Assembly: GCA_000620185.1 (NCBI GenBank)
Contig: KK211086.1
Span: 124,001-188,000 of the forward strand
Direction: 5' to 3'
Source: Geodermatophilaceae bacterium URHB0062
Lineage (GTDB): Bacteria; Actinomycetota; Actinomycetes; Mycobacteriales; Geodermatophilaceae
Length of the DNA stretch: 64,000 nucleotides
Position 1 is the stretch's first letter. Each line of letters opens with the position of its first letter. Of this stretch, positions 8,418 through 16,039 are shown one piece after another. Below the pieces are notes generated by a model, which ran no database searches, had not been told where the DNA came from, and saw only the letters and a program-made list of their open reading frames with translations. The translations under genes were made by a program, and so were the position numbers.

Positions 8418-8478
8418 ACCGCGCGTCCGGGGTCCCGAACCGCGCAGACTGTGGGGAACCGACGACGGGAAGGCCCCC

Positions 8479-10362
8479 GTGACCCTGGAACTCCCCACCA
8501 CGCCCACCTCGGTGATCGGCCTGCGCCGGGAGCGGGAGGTGCTCACGGTGGCGCTGCAGACCAATCGGCACGTGGTCCTCGAAGGGCCACCCGGGACGGG
8601 CAAGTCGACGTTGCTGCGGTCCATCGCCGCCGATGTCGGGCAGGAGGTCGTTTTCGTCGAGGGCAACGCCGAGCTGACTCCCGCCCGCCTGATCGGCCAG
8701 TACGACCCCGCGGCGGTGATGGTCGACGGCTACGTGCCGGGCAGCTTCACCGACGGTCCGCTGCTCACCGCGATGCGCGGCTCGGGGCTGCTCTACCTCG
8801 AGGAGCTCAACCGCATCCCGGAGGAGACGCTCAACGTCCTCATCACGGTGCTCACCGAAGGTGAGATCACCGTGCCACGGCTCGGGCACGTGCGGGCCAC
8901 CGCGGGCTTCCGGTTGATCGCCGCGATGAACCCCTTCGACGCGATCGGCACCGCCCGCGTCGGGCAGGCCATCGCCGACCGGATGTGCCGCGTCGTCCTG
9001 GGCTACCAGGACGCGGCCGGCGAGCGGGCCATCGTCGGCGCCGTCACCGGCGCCACCCCCCAGCCGATCGGCCTCGCCGTCCGGCTCGTCCGGGCCACCC
9101 GGGAGCATCGCGACGTGCGCATGGGGTCCTCGGTCCGGGGCGCGATCGATCTGGTGCTGCTGCTGGACGGGCTGCTGCGGATGCGCGGTGGTGCCGGCCT
9201 GTCGGCCGACGGCGCCCGCGAGACCACCCGCGATGCCATGCATGCCGCGCTGTCCGGCCGGATCCGGATCATCGAGGGGGTCGAGCGGACCCCCGAGGCC
9301 GTCCTCGACGAGATCCTGGACGACGTCTGGCCCGAGGACACGCCTCCGCCGGAACCGGAGCCGGACACCGGACCTCGTGACGAGCAGCCCTCGGACGGCC
9401 TGGGAAAAGGTGAAGGCCTGCCGTCCGAGACGGCAGGCACTGACTCGACGTCCGCCCTGCGCCGCGACCGCAGGAGCGGCGGCTCCCGCCGGCAGACCGG
9501 CCGCCGCGAGATGCAGGCGCGTCACGAGTCCTTCGACGAGGTCAGCCCTCAGGTCGGGGAGCTGGACGAGGACGCGTTCGCAGCTGTCATGGCGGAGAAC
9601 CCGGACGCTGCGGCAGCCCTGTTGGTGGACATGGCGACGGCGACCGACCGCGACCTTCGGGCGGCGGCGCGCCGGTTGGCCTCCCGCGTGTTCATCCAGG
9701 TGGGACGGGTGGGCCGGTCTCCCCGTCGCGGCACCCGCCGGCTCGTGTACAACCGGCGGGCCGACGGGGACCTCGACCTCGACCGCACGCTCGACCGCTG
9801 GACGGGGAGCTGGCCTCCGGCGACCGAAGATCTCGTCACCCGCACCTGGACCGGACACCGCCGGGCCGTCTGCCTGCTGGTGGACACGTCCGGCTCGATG
9901 AGCGGTCTGGCGGTAGCGATCGCCGCCGTGGCCGCGGCGGGTGTGGTGCTCGCCGCCGACGACAAGCTCGAGGCCAGCGTGCTGACCTTCGCCGACCGCG
10001 TGCAGGTGCTGCAGCGGCAAGGGCAGCGTCGCGCTCCCGACGACCTGATCGGCCAACTGGTGTCGCTACGTGGTCACGGCGTGACCGACGTCGCCGAGGC
10101 GCTGCGGAGCGCCCGCCGGGAGCTGCTGTCCGCGGTGGCGGACGAGCGGATCGTCCTTCTCCTGTCGGACTGCCTGCACACCTCCGGCGACGCCCCCGAG
10201 AGCGCCCTCGCCGGGATCGACCGGTTGCACGTCCTCTACCCGCTGCCCACGGCCGAAGCGGAGGAGGCGGCGCGGGCCCTGGCCGCCAGGGGCGACGGCT
10301 CGGCGCTGCCGGTCCGGACGCTGACCGACATCGGGCCGGCGCTGACGAAGCTGCTGGGGTAG
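8479..10362 (+). CDS. Fused MoxR-like AAA+ ATPase and VWA-domain protein
   Basis: 627 residues joining two modules that are usually separate genes (NorQ/NorD, CbbQ/CbbO, CoxD/CoxE). Residues 10-290 form an AAA+ module: Walker A GPPGTGKS at 36-43, Walker B LLYLEELNR near 104-112, then IAAMNPFDAIGTARVGQAIA. Residues 290-450 are a charged linker rich in Pro, Glu and Arg. From residue 465 comes a VWA domain with the MIDAS DTSGS at 469-473 and HGVTDVAEAL supplying the MIDAS Thr. Chelatase-like fusions insert metals or remodel enzymes. Here it sits between two opposed NDMA-type dehydrogenases, so activation of such an enzyme is a reasonable guess. The GTG start gives the first conserved residues immediately. 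Confidence 0.85.
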   Translation: MTLELPTTPTSVIGLRREREVLTVALQTNRHVVLEGPPGTGKSTLLRSIAADVGQEVVFVEGNAELTPARLIGQYDPAAVMVDGYVPGSFTDGPLLTAMRGSGLLYLEELNRIPEETLNVLITVLTEGEITVPRLGHVRATAGFRLIAAMNPFDAIGTARVGQAIADRMCRVVLGYQDAAGERAIVGAVTGATPQPIGLAVRLVRATREHRDVRMGSSVRGAIDLVLLLDGLLRMRGGAGLSADGARETTRDAMHAALSGRIRIIEGVERTPEAVLDEILDDVWPEDTPPPEPEPDTGPRDEQPSDGLGKGEGLPSETAGTDSTSALRRDRRSGGSRRQTGRREMQARHESFDEVSPQVGELDEDAFAAVMAENPDAAAALLVDMATATDRDLRAAARRLASRVFIQVGRVGRSPRRGTRRLVYNRRADGDLDLDRTLDRWTGSWPPATEDLVTRTWTGHRRAVCLLVDTSGSMSGLAVAIAAVAAAGVVLAADDKLEASVLTFADRVQVLQRQGQRRAPDDLIGQLVSLRGHGVTDVAEALRSARRELLSAVADERIVLLLSDCLHTSGDAPESALAGIDRLHVLYPLPTAEAEEAARALAARGDGSALPVRTLTDIGPALTKLLG

Positions 10363-10410
10363 ACCCGACCGGACCGTCAGGCGCCCGCCGAGCGGGGGGC
10401 CGGAGGCCTG

Positions 10411-10447
10411 CCCGAGGCGGGTGAGCAGCGGCTCCACCCGCCTCGGG
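10411..10447. terminator. Bidirectional hairpin terminator
   Basis: A perfect 13-bp stem (arms 10411-10423 and 10435-10447, 11-nt loop) between the convergent AAA+-VWA gene and the second dehydrogenase; it can serve both strands. Confidence 0.75.
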
Positions 10448-10498
10448 GACGGCTCCTGGCCGCGGTGTCGTCCGGAGGACGACAGTGTTATTACGGTG

Positions 10499-11626
10499 TC
10501 ATCGGTCGGCGTCGGTGTAGACGATCATCCCGCGGATGTTCTTGCCGTCGCGCATGTCCTGGTAACCCTGGTTGATGTCCTCCAGGGAGTACCGCGTGGT
10601 GACCAGCTCGTCGAGCTTGAGCTGGCCCTCCTGGTAGAGCGAGAGCAGCTCCGGGATGGCGGCACGGGGAGCCAGACCGCCGAAGATCGCGCCCTGCAGG
10701 TCCTTCTGCATCAGGGTGAGGTCGAAGAGGCTGAGCTTGACGTCGATGTTCATGGCGTTGCCCATGCCGGTGACGACGGCGCGGCCGCCCTTGCCCGTGA
10801 CGCTGAGCGCGGCGGCGACGTCCTCACCCTGGATGTCGCCCACGGTGATGATGGTCTTCTCGGCCATCCGGCCCCAGGTCAGCTCGTTGATGGCGGGCGT
10901 CGCCTCCTCGATGTTCGCGAAGGTGTGGGTCGCGCCCATGTCCATCGCCCACTCGCGCTTCTTGGCGACCGGGTCGATCACCATGACGCGCTTGGCGCCG
11001 GCCGCCGCTGCGCCCTGCACGGCATTCATGCCGACACCGCCGGCGCCCATGATCACGACGTTCTCGCCGGGCCGGACGTCGGCCACCTTGGTCGCCGAGC
11101 CCCAGCCGGTCGTGACGCCGCAGCCGACCAGCGCGGCCACCTCGAGCGGGATGTCCGGCTCGATCTTGACCACCGAGGCCTGGTGGACGGTCATGTACGG
11201 CGAGAAGGTGCCGAGGAGGCACATCGGGATCACCTTCTTGCCCCCGGCCTTCACCCACTCGCGGCCGTCGGAGATGGCGTTACCGGTCAAGAGGCCGGCG
11301 CCGAGGTCGCAGAGGTTCTGCATTCCCTTCGAGCACGGCATGCACTGCCCGCAGGCGGGGATGAAGGCGGTGACGACGTGGTCGCCCTCCTTGAGGCCGG
11401 TGACGCCGGGACCGACCTTGGTCACCACACCGGCGCCCTCGTGCCCGCCGAGGACCGGATACGACTCGACCGGGGTGCCACCGGTGACCAGGTGCTCGTC
11501 GGAGTGGCACAGCCCGGAGGCGGCGACCTCGACGGTGACCTCGCCCTCCCGAGGGTCGTCGATCTCGATCTCCTCGACCTTCCAGTCCTCGCCGACGCCC
11601 CACAGCAGTGCACCCTTGGTCTTCAC
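10499..11626 (-). CDS. Second NDMA-type zinc alcohol dehydrogenase
   Basis: 375 residues, MDR superfamily. Cys40 (GLCHSDEH), His62-Glu63 and the Cys of VGCGVTTGWGSA are the catalytic zinc ligands. Structural zinc cysteines are 92, 95, 98 and 106. The NAD motif is GAGGVGMNAV. The whole layout, including NQGYQDMRDGKNIRGMIVY at the C-terminus, parallels the protein at 7231-8367, so the two are paralogues of the NDMA-dependent group. GTG 11626 is preferred because GAGAGGA lies 6 nt upstream; a GTG at 11644 would add MNERNS. It faces the AAA+-VWA gene and is divergent from the hydroxylase at 11796. Substrate unknown; probable client of mycofactocin. Confidence 0.87.
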   Translation of the reverse strand: MKTKGALLWGVGEDWKVEEIEIDDPREGEVTVEVAASGLCHSDEHLVTGGTPVESYPVLGGHEGAGVVTKVGPGVTGLKEGDHVVTAFIPACGQCMPCSKGMQNLCDLGAGLLTGNAISDGREWVKAGGKKVIPMCLLGTFSPYMTVHQASVVKIEPDIPLEVAALVGCGVTTGWGSATKVADVRPGENVVIMGAGGVGMNAVQGAAAAGAKRVMVIDPVAKKREWAMDMGATHTFANIEEATPAINELTWGRMAEKTIITVGDIQGEDVAAALSVTGKGGRAVVTGMGNAMNIDVKLSLFDLTLMQKDLQGAIFGGLAPRAAIPELLSLYQEGQLKLDELVTTRYSLEDINQGYQDMRDGKNIRGMIVYTDADR

Positions 11627-11795
11627 GCTGTTCCTCTCGTTCACACCCGTCGCCGTCGGCGGGCCCCGGTCGCACCGTACGCAGCTGTGCGCTGGCTCAC
11701 AGGGTCGGGACCGCCCAGCAGGTGGTCAAGGCGGGGACGGCGGCGCGCAACCTGCTGCAACCCCCTGCCTCCGCCGGGTCGGGAAGACTGAGCGC

Positions 11796-13241
11796 GTGTC
11801 GGACGCGCCGGTGGTCGTGGTGGGGGCCGGCCCGGTCGGCCTGACCGCCGCCCTCCTGCTGGCGCGCCGGGGGCTCGACGTCCTCGTGCTCGAGCAGCAT
11901 CGCGCCCCCTATCCCCTGCCTCGCGCCGTCCACCTGGACGACGAGGTCTTCCGCGTGCTCCAGGCCGCCGGCGTCGCGGACGCGGTCGCGGTGCGCAGCC
12001 GGCCGATGGCGGGCCTGCGTCTGCTGGACGGCGCCCACCGGGTGCTCGCAGAGTTCGCGCGCGACCCGGCGGCCGGGGTGAACGGGTGGCCGCAGGGCTC
12101 GCTGGTGCACCAGCCCGACCTCGAGCAGGAACTGGCGGCGGCCGCGGAGCGAACGCCCGGGATCACCGTCGTCCGCGGCGTCGAGGTGACCGGACTGAGC
12201 CAGGACGGGACGACGGTCGACATCACGGCGGTCGACCGGAACAGCGGTGCGGACCGGTCCGTCCGCGCCCGGGCGGTTTTCGGCTGCGACGGCGCCAACA
12301 GCACGGTGCGCTCGTCGATCGGGACATCGCTGCGCGAGCTGGGCCGGCCGGACCGCTGGCTGGTGCTCGACGTCGTCTCGGACGAGGAGCTGCCCGTGTG
12401 GCCGGGTGCGCACCAGGTGTGCGACTCGAGGCAGCCCGCGACGTTCATGCCGGTCACCGGCGACCGGTACCGCTGGGAGTGCCGGCTGCGGCCGGGAGAG
12501 ACGGTCGCCCACGCAACGACGCCGGAGCGGCTGCGCCGGCTGCTCGCGCCGGTCGACCCGAGAAAGGTCGAGGTGGTGCGGGCCGTCGAGTACACCTTCC
12601 GGGCCGCGGTGGCCGACCGGTGGCGGGCCGGCCGGGTGCTGCTGGCCGGGGACGCCGCCCACCTCAGCCCGCCGTTCGTGGGGCAGGGGATGGGGCTCGG
12701 GCTGCGCGACGTCCACCAGGTGGCCTGGAAGCTGGCCGACGTCCTGGCCGGCCGCGCGGAGGAGGGCCTGCTCGACACGTACCAGGCGGAGCGCGAGCCG
12801 CACGCCCGCGCGCTCATCCGGGTCGCGCAGCTGCTCGGCGCCCTGATGACCGGGGGCGGCCCCGTCGGGGATGTCGTCCGCCACCGGGTGCTGGCCGTCG
12901 TCCGGCGGATCCCGGCCGTGGCGCGACTAGCGACGGACAGCCGCACCCCGCCGCTGCCGCGCGGTCCCCTGGTCGAGCGCAGGGGGCGCGCCGGGCGGCG
13001 GCTGGCGGGCACCCTCGTGCCCCAGCCCGAGGTGCTGGCCGGCGGACGGCGCGGCCGGCTGGACGACGTCCTCGGGCCGGGTGCCGCCGAGCTGGTCCGG
13101 GACGGCGCCGGGCTGACGGTGCGCCGGGACGACGGAACGGTGCTCGCCGTCGACGATCCGAGCGGAGCGCTCGCCGCCTGGATGGGCGGCGCGCGGGCGG
13201 TCGTCGTCCGTCCCGACCGGATCGCGCGGTCCGCGCGGTGA
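11796..13241 (+). CDS. FAD-dependent aromatic hydroxylase (PheA/TfdB/MhpA family)
   Basis: 481 residues, group A flavoprotein monooxygenase. The dinucleotide-binding GAGPVGL is within the first 15 residues and is followed by LVLEQH. The DG motif reads FGCDGANSTVRSSIG, and the GD motif is LLAGDAAHLSPPFVGQGMGLGLRDVHQ. The C-terminal third is thioredoxin-like, as in MhpA and phenol hydroxylases. These enzymes hydroxylate aromatic or polyketide rings using NAD(P)H and O2; MhpA-like proteins act on 3-(3-hydroxyphenyl)propionate. No ring-cleavage gene is nearby, so the substrate is not supported. The start is GTG 11796. It is divergent from the second NDMA-type dehydrogenase. Confidence 0.85.
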   Translation: MSDAPVVVVGAGPVGLTAALLLARRGLDVLVLEQHRAPYPLPRAVHLDDEVFRVLQAAGVADAVAVRSRPMAGLRLLDGAHRVLAEFARDPAAGVNGWPQGSLVHQPDLEQELAAAAERTPGITVVRGVEVTGLSQDGTTVDITAVDRNSGADRSVRARAVFGCDGANSTVRSSIGTSLRELGRPDRWLVLDVVSDEELPVWPGAHQVCDSRQPATFMPVTGDRYRWECRLRPGETVAHATTPERLRRLLAPVDPRKVEVVRAVEYTFRAAVADRWRAGRVLLAGDAAHLSPPFVGQGMGLGLRDVHQVAWKLADVLAGRAEEGLLDTYQAEREPHARALIRVAQLLGALMTGGGPVGDVVRHRVLAVVRRIPAVARLATDSRTPPLPRGPLVERRGRAGRRLAGTLVPQPEVLAGGRRGRLDDVLGPGAAELVRDGAGLTVRRDDGTVLAVDDPSGALAAWMGGARAVVVRPDRIARSAR

Positions 13242-13271
13242 CCGCGGCCTGGTCGCGGGCCGTGCGAAACC

Positions 13272-13300
13272 TGAGCGTTCGCTTGACGTCGGCTTAGCGT
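13272..13300 (+). promoter_or_regulatory. Possible promoter of the repetitive secreted protein
   Basis: TAGCGT at 13295-13300 fits the actinobacterial TANNNT -10. TGAGCG at 13272-13277 is 17 bp upstream as a weak -35. A better-looking TTGACG (13283-13288) is too close to be its partner. The ATG is 33 nt downstream. Confidence 0.35.
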
Positions 13301-13333
13301 CGCCTTCACCTGCGCAGCAGCACCGTGTGCGGC

Positions 13334-13918
13334 ATGAGGAAGACAGTGATCTCCGCAGCCGCGCTGGCCATGAGCACCGCCCTGGCCGGCTTCGCCTACG
13401 CCGCCGCGCCCGGTGGCCCGACCACCACGGACGACACCTCCGTGGTCTCCACCGTCGCTCCCGCGACGGCCTCGCACGACGTCAACGACGCTCCGGACGA
13501 CAGCGACGGCCGCTTCGCGGGCCGGATCGGTGGCGGGCACGGTGCCGACGACCCAATCGGTCACGACGTGGGCGACGACAAGGGCTCGGCCGGGCACGGC
13601 GCGGACGACGCGGACGACGCTCCCGACGGCGACGACAAGGGCTCGGCGGGGCACGGTGGCGACGACGCGGTCGGTCACGACGTGGGCGACGACAAGGGCT
13701 CGGCCGGGCACGGTGCCGACGACGCGGTCGGCCACGACGTGGGCGACGACAAGGGCTCGGCGGGGCACGGTGGCGACGACGCGGTCGGTCACGACGTGGG
13801 CGATGACCACGGCTCCGGCGGTGGGCACGGCTCGGACGACAGCGGCTCCGACGACCACGGCTCCGGTGGCCACGGTTCCGACGACCACGGCTCCGGTGGC
13901 CACGGTTCCGACGACTGA
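13334..13918 (+). CDS. Secreted Asp/Gly/His-rich tandem-repeat protein
   Basis: 194 residues. MRKTVISAAALAMSTALAGF is a clear signal peptide with an Ala-rich cleavage zone (AYAAAPGG). The mature part is almost entirely Asp, Gly, His and Ser: 19-residue units starting GHDVGDDKGSAGHG recur at 57-bp spacing (13673, 13730, 13787), then GSDDHGSGGH units end the protein. The sequence is highly acidic, His-rich and predicted disordered, and resembles no enzyme; extracellular divalent-metal binding is possible but unproven. ATG 13334 (MRKTV) is preferred over GTG 13325. It sits directly upstream of mftA but is separated from it by a strong terminator, so cotranscription is unlikely. Confidence 0.75.
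   Translation: MRKTVISAAALAMSTALAGFAYAAAPGGPTTTDDTSVVSTVAPATASHDVNDAPDDSDGRFAGRIGGGHGADDPIGHDVGDDKGSAGHGADDADDAPDGDDKGSAGHGGDDAVGHDVGDDKGSAGHGADDAVGHDVGDDKGSAGHGGDDAVGHDVGDDHGSGGGHGSDDSGSDDHGSGGHGSDDHGSGGHGSDD
13673..13843 (+). repeat. 57-bp coding tandem repeats
   Basis: Three near-identical 57-bp units begin at 13673, 13730 and 13787 (the third diverges after about 20 bp), with partial earlier copies from 13556. Synonymous and Ala/Gly-coding differences are confined to a few positions, pointing to recent expansion by slippage or unequal exchange. Confidence 0.8.
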
Positions 13919-13936
13919 CCCCATCCCTCCCGGGCC

Positions 13937-13982
13937 GGCACCTGGAGGACCTTCGATACCGGAGGTCCCCCAGGTGCCTTGT
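13937..13982 (+). terminator. Strong hairpin terminator upstream of mftA
   Basis: 16-nt arms (13937-13952 and 13963-13978) with one mismatch and a 10-nt loop, followed by TTGTCG. It separates the repetitive secreted protein from the mycofactocin precursor gene. Confidence 0.75.
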
Positions 13983-14015
13983 CGTTGGTCGGGCCGCGGG
14001 ACGCCCGGGCCGCTG

Positions 14016-14044
14016 TTGCCGGGGCCCCGGGCTCTCGTTAACGT
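14016..14044 (+). promoter_or_regulatory. Predicted mftA promoter with palindromic spacer
   Basis: TTGCCG (14016-14021) and TAACGT (14039-14044) are separated by exactly 17 bp and match actinobacterial -35 and TANNNT -10 elements. The spacer contains the perfect palindrome CCGGGGCCCCGG (14019-14030), a possible operator. Initiation near 14050 would leave a roughly 35-nt leader carrying GGAGG at 14075-14079. Confidence 0.55.
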
Positions 14045-14084
14045 CCGCGGCATTCCGCCCGTCGCTGTCCTTCCGGAGGTCCAC

Positions 14085-14207
14085 ATGCCCGAGACGACCC
14101 TGAGCGAGGCCCCCGAGGTCGAGACGACTGCGCCCGAGGCGGAGCCCCTCGTCGAGGAGTCGCTCGTCGAAGAGGTGTCGATCGACGGCATGTGCGGCGT
14201 CTACTGA
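14085..14207 (+). CDS. mftA: Mycofactocin precursor peptide MftA
   Basis: 40 residues: an acidic leader rich in Glu, Pro and Thr, then LVEESLVEEVSIDGMCGVY. The C-terminal IDGMCGVY is the invariant mycofactocin core. MftC decarboxylates and cross-links the terminal Val-Tyr, and after trimming this Val-Tyr pair becomes the redox cofactor. GGAGG at 14075-14079 lies 5 nt before the ATG. MftB and MftC follow immediately, confirming the assignment. The leader is slightly longer than in mycobacteria. A 24-bp perfect palindrome begins at the stop codon's last base plus one and runs across the mftB start, so precursor and enzymes may be expressed at different levels. Confidence 0.97.
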   Translation: MPETTLSEAPEVETTAPEAEPLVEESLVEEVSIDGMCGVY

Positions 14208-14231
14208 CGGCAGAAATGGCCATTTCTGCCG
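14208..14231. promoter_or_regulatory. 24-bp perfect palindrome spanning the mftA-mftB junction
   Basis: Bases 14208-14219 (CGGCAGAAATGG) are followed by their exact reverse complement at 14220-14231, with no spacer. It begins directly after the mftA stop and contains the mftB ATG (14216). The AAATGGCCATTT centre is the most AT-rich spot for hundreds of bases. In RNA it could hide the mftB start in a 9-bp stem; in DNA it would suit a dimeric regulator. Confidence 0.75.
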
Positions 14232-14563
14232 CGGAGGGTGTCGCGTTCGATCCCGACGCCCCCTGGCGGCTCGCGCGGTCGGTCGCCCTCCGCCCGGAGC
14301 CGTTCGGGGCGCTGGTCTACTCCTTCAGCACCAGGAAGCTGTCGTTCCTGAAGTCCAAGGTCCTGGTGGACGTCGTGCAGGCGCTGGCCGACCATCCGTC
14401 CGCGTCCGCCGCCGTCGCCGCCTGCGGCGTCGGGGAGGGACAGCGGGCCACGTACGTCAAGGCGCTGGCCGACCTCGCCCGCTCCCAGATGATCGAAGAA
14501 AGGACCTCCGTGCCCCCCACCACTCGCACGCTCGCGGCGGGCCCCTGCACGGAGGCCGAATGA
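14216..14563 (+). CDS. mftB: Mycofactocin chaperone MftB (PqqD-like RiPP recognition element)
   Basis: 115 residues. FDPDAPWRLARSVALRPEPF and the block SFSTRKLSFLKSKVLVDVVQ are the hallmark MftB sequences. The protein is a winged-helix peptide-binding domain that presents the MftA leader to MftC. The core ends near residue 95. The last 20 residues (ERTSVPPTTRTLAAG and following) are encoded by a dispersed hairpin repeat (14501-14557) and are probably not functional protein. The start is ATG 14216, inside the 24-bp palindrome and without a good SD; GTG 14192, overlapping mftA, is the alternative. The stop overlaps mftC (ATGA). Confidence 0.93.
   Translation: MAISAAEGVAFDPDAPWRLARSVALRPEPFGALVYSFSTRKLSFLKSKVLVDVVQALADHPSASAAVAACGVGEGQRATYVKALADLARSQMIEERTSVPPTTRTLAAGPCTEAE
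14501..14557 (+). repeat. Dispersed hairpin repeat, family 1, copy A (inside mftB 3' end)
   Basis: Outer stem CCTCCGTGC (14505-14513) pairs perfectly with GCACGGAGG (14547-14555). The interior CTCGCACGCTCGCGGCGGGC closely matches the copy at 40646-40703. The two copies share order and spacing of stem, interior and arm while differing by paired changes in the outer stem. The mftB reading frame runs through it. Confidence 0.75.
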
Positions 14564-15786
14564 CCGCCGTCGTTCCGGAACGACCGGTGGGGGGTCGGCT
14601 GATCGACCAGTTCGAGTACGGCCTGGATGCCCCCATCTGCCTGACCTGGGAGCTCACCTACGCCTGCAACCTGGCGTGCGTGCACTGCCTGTCCTCCTCG
14701 GGACGGCGGGACCCGCGCGAGCTGTCCACCGCCGAGGCCGAGGCGGTCATCGACGAGCTGCAGCGGATGCAGGTGTTCTACGTCAACGTGGGCGGCGGCG
14801 AGCCCACGGTGCGGCCGGACTTCTGGCACCTCCTCGACTACGCGATCGGGCACCAGGTCGGTGTCAAGTTCTCCACCAACGGCGTCAAGCTGGACCGGGC
14901 CCGCGCCGAGCAGCTGGCCGCCACCGACTACGTCGACGTCCAGATCTCACTCGACGGCGCGACCGCCGAGGTCAACGACCGCGTGCGGGGCGCCGGCTCG
15001 TTCGCCACCGCCACCCGCGCGCTGGAGAACCTGGCCGAGGCCGGGATGCGCGACTTCAAGGTGTCCGTCGTCGTCACCCGGGAGAACGCCGGCCAGCTCG
15101 ACGCCTTCAAGGCGCTGACCGACCGCTACGGCGCCCAGCTGCGGATCACCCGGCTGCGCCCGTCGGGCCGCGGCGCCGACGTCTGGGACCAGCTGCACCC
15201 CACGGCCGCCCAGCAGCGGGAGCTCTACGACTGGTTACTGGCCAACGGCGAGGGCGTCCTCACCGGCGACTCGTTCTTCCACCTCTCGCCGTTCGGTGAG
15301 GCGCTGCCGGGGCTGAACCTGTGCGGCGCCGGGCGGGTGGTCTGCCTGATCGACCCGGTCGGCGACGTCTACGCCTGCCCGTTCGCCATCCACGAGAACT
15401 TCCTCGCCGGCAACGTGCGCGACGAGGGCGGCTTCCAGCGGGTGTGGCAGCAGAGCGCGTTGTTCGCCGAGCTGCGCACCCCGCAGACCGGCGGCGCCTG
15501 CACCAGGTGCGCCCACTTCGACGCCTGCCGCGGCGGCTGCATGGCGGCCAAGTTCTTCACCGGCCTGCCGCTGGACGGTCCCGATCCCGAGTGCGTCCAG
15601 GGCTACGGCGAGACGGCGCTGGCCGCCCGCGACGCCGCACTGGTCACCCCACGGAGCCACCTCGACCACTCCCACGCCGGCCCGGTCCGCGGCCAGCCCA
15701 CGCTGCTGGGCATGCCCGGCATCCCCGCGAAATCCTGCGACGAGTCACCGCTCGCCGGCCTCGACCTGCGGTCGGGGGTGCGCTGA
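14560..15786 (+). CDS. mftC: Mycofactocin radical SAM maturase MftC
   Basis: 408 residues. The radical SAM motif is C36-N-L-A-C40-V-H-C43. The GGGEPTVRPDFW segment (the GGE SAM-binding strand) and STNG follow. A C-terminal SPASM region carries auxiliary-cluster cysteines: LCGAGRVVCLIDPVGDVYAC, then GACTRCAHFDACRGGC. MftC catalyses oxidative decarboxylation of the MftA C-terminal Tyr and then Val-Tyr carbon-carbon bond formation, using MftB as chaperone. Length and motif order are normal. ATG 14560 overlaps the mftB stop by 4 bp. The C-terminal 45 residues after the last Cys are Pro/His-rich and unconserved. Confidence 0.97.
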   Translation: MTAVVPERPVGGRLIDQFEYGLDAPICLTWELTYACNLACVHCLSSSGRRDPRELSTAEAEAVIDELQRMQVFYVNVGGGEPTVRPDFWHLLDYAIGHQVGVKFSTNGVKLDRARAEQLAATDYVDVQISLDGATAEVNDRVRGAGSFATATRALENLAEAGMRDFKVSVVVTRENAGQLDAFKALTDRYGAQLRITRLRPSGRGADVWDQLHPTAAQQRELYDWLLANGEGVLTGDSFFHLSPFGEALPGLNLCGAGRVVCLIDPVGDVYACPFAIHENFLAGNVRDEGGFQRVWQQSALFAELRTPQTGGACTRCAHFDACRGGCMAAKFFTGLPLDGPDPECVQGYGETALAARDAALVTPRSHLDHSHAGPVRGQPTLLGMPGIPAKSCDESPLAGLDLRSGVR

Positions 15787-16039
15787 CCCCCCCCTCGGGT
15801 CAGAAGGACGCCGCACCGCTGGAGGGACCGGGCGGGTGCGCGGCGCCGACTCCGGCCCGGCCTCGGGCGGTCACCCCTGGGCCCGACGGGCCGCCGACAG
15901 CCTTCCTCCCCTATCGCTGTGGGAGTCGCGGGACGAGGGTGGCCCGGGTCCCGGAAGCGCCGACCGTGCCGGGCACTCGCCGCCAGCGCGCGTCTCGCCC
16001 GGTCTCCGCCTCCTCGTCTCGAGTAGAGGGCAGAGCACG
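15787..16039 (+). other. Intergenic region between mftC and the epoxide hydrolase
   Basis: 253 bp without a supported gene; the epoxide hydrolase frame is open through most of it but lacks any family sequence before ATG 16040. In most MFT loci mftD follows mftC here; no remnant of it is seen. Confidence 0.5.

Noticed and set aside
7090-10056. Very long open antisense frame (about 988 codons) and similar ones across the window
   Set aside because: At this GC content stop codons are rare in shadow frames. The translation has no family similarity and is antisense to two well-supported genes.
13556-13918. Regular repeats that could be mistaken for a CRISPR or minisatellite
   Set aside because: The repeats are in frame within a secreted-protein gene, have no unique spacers and encode the same residues.
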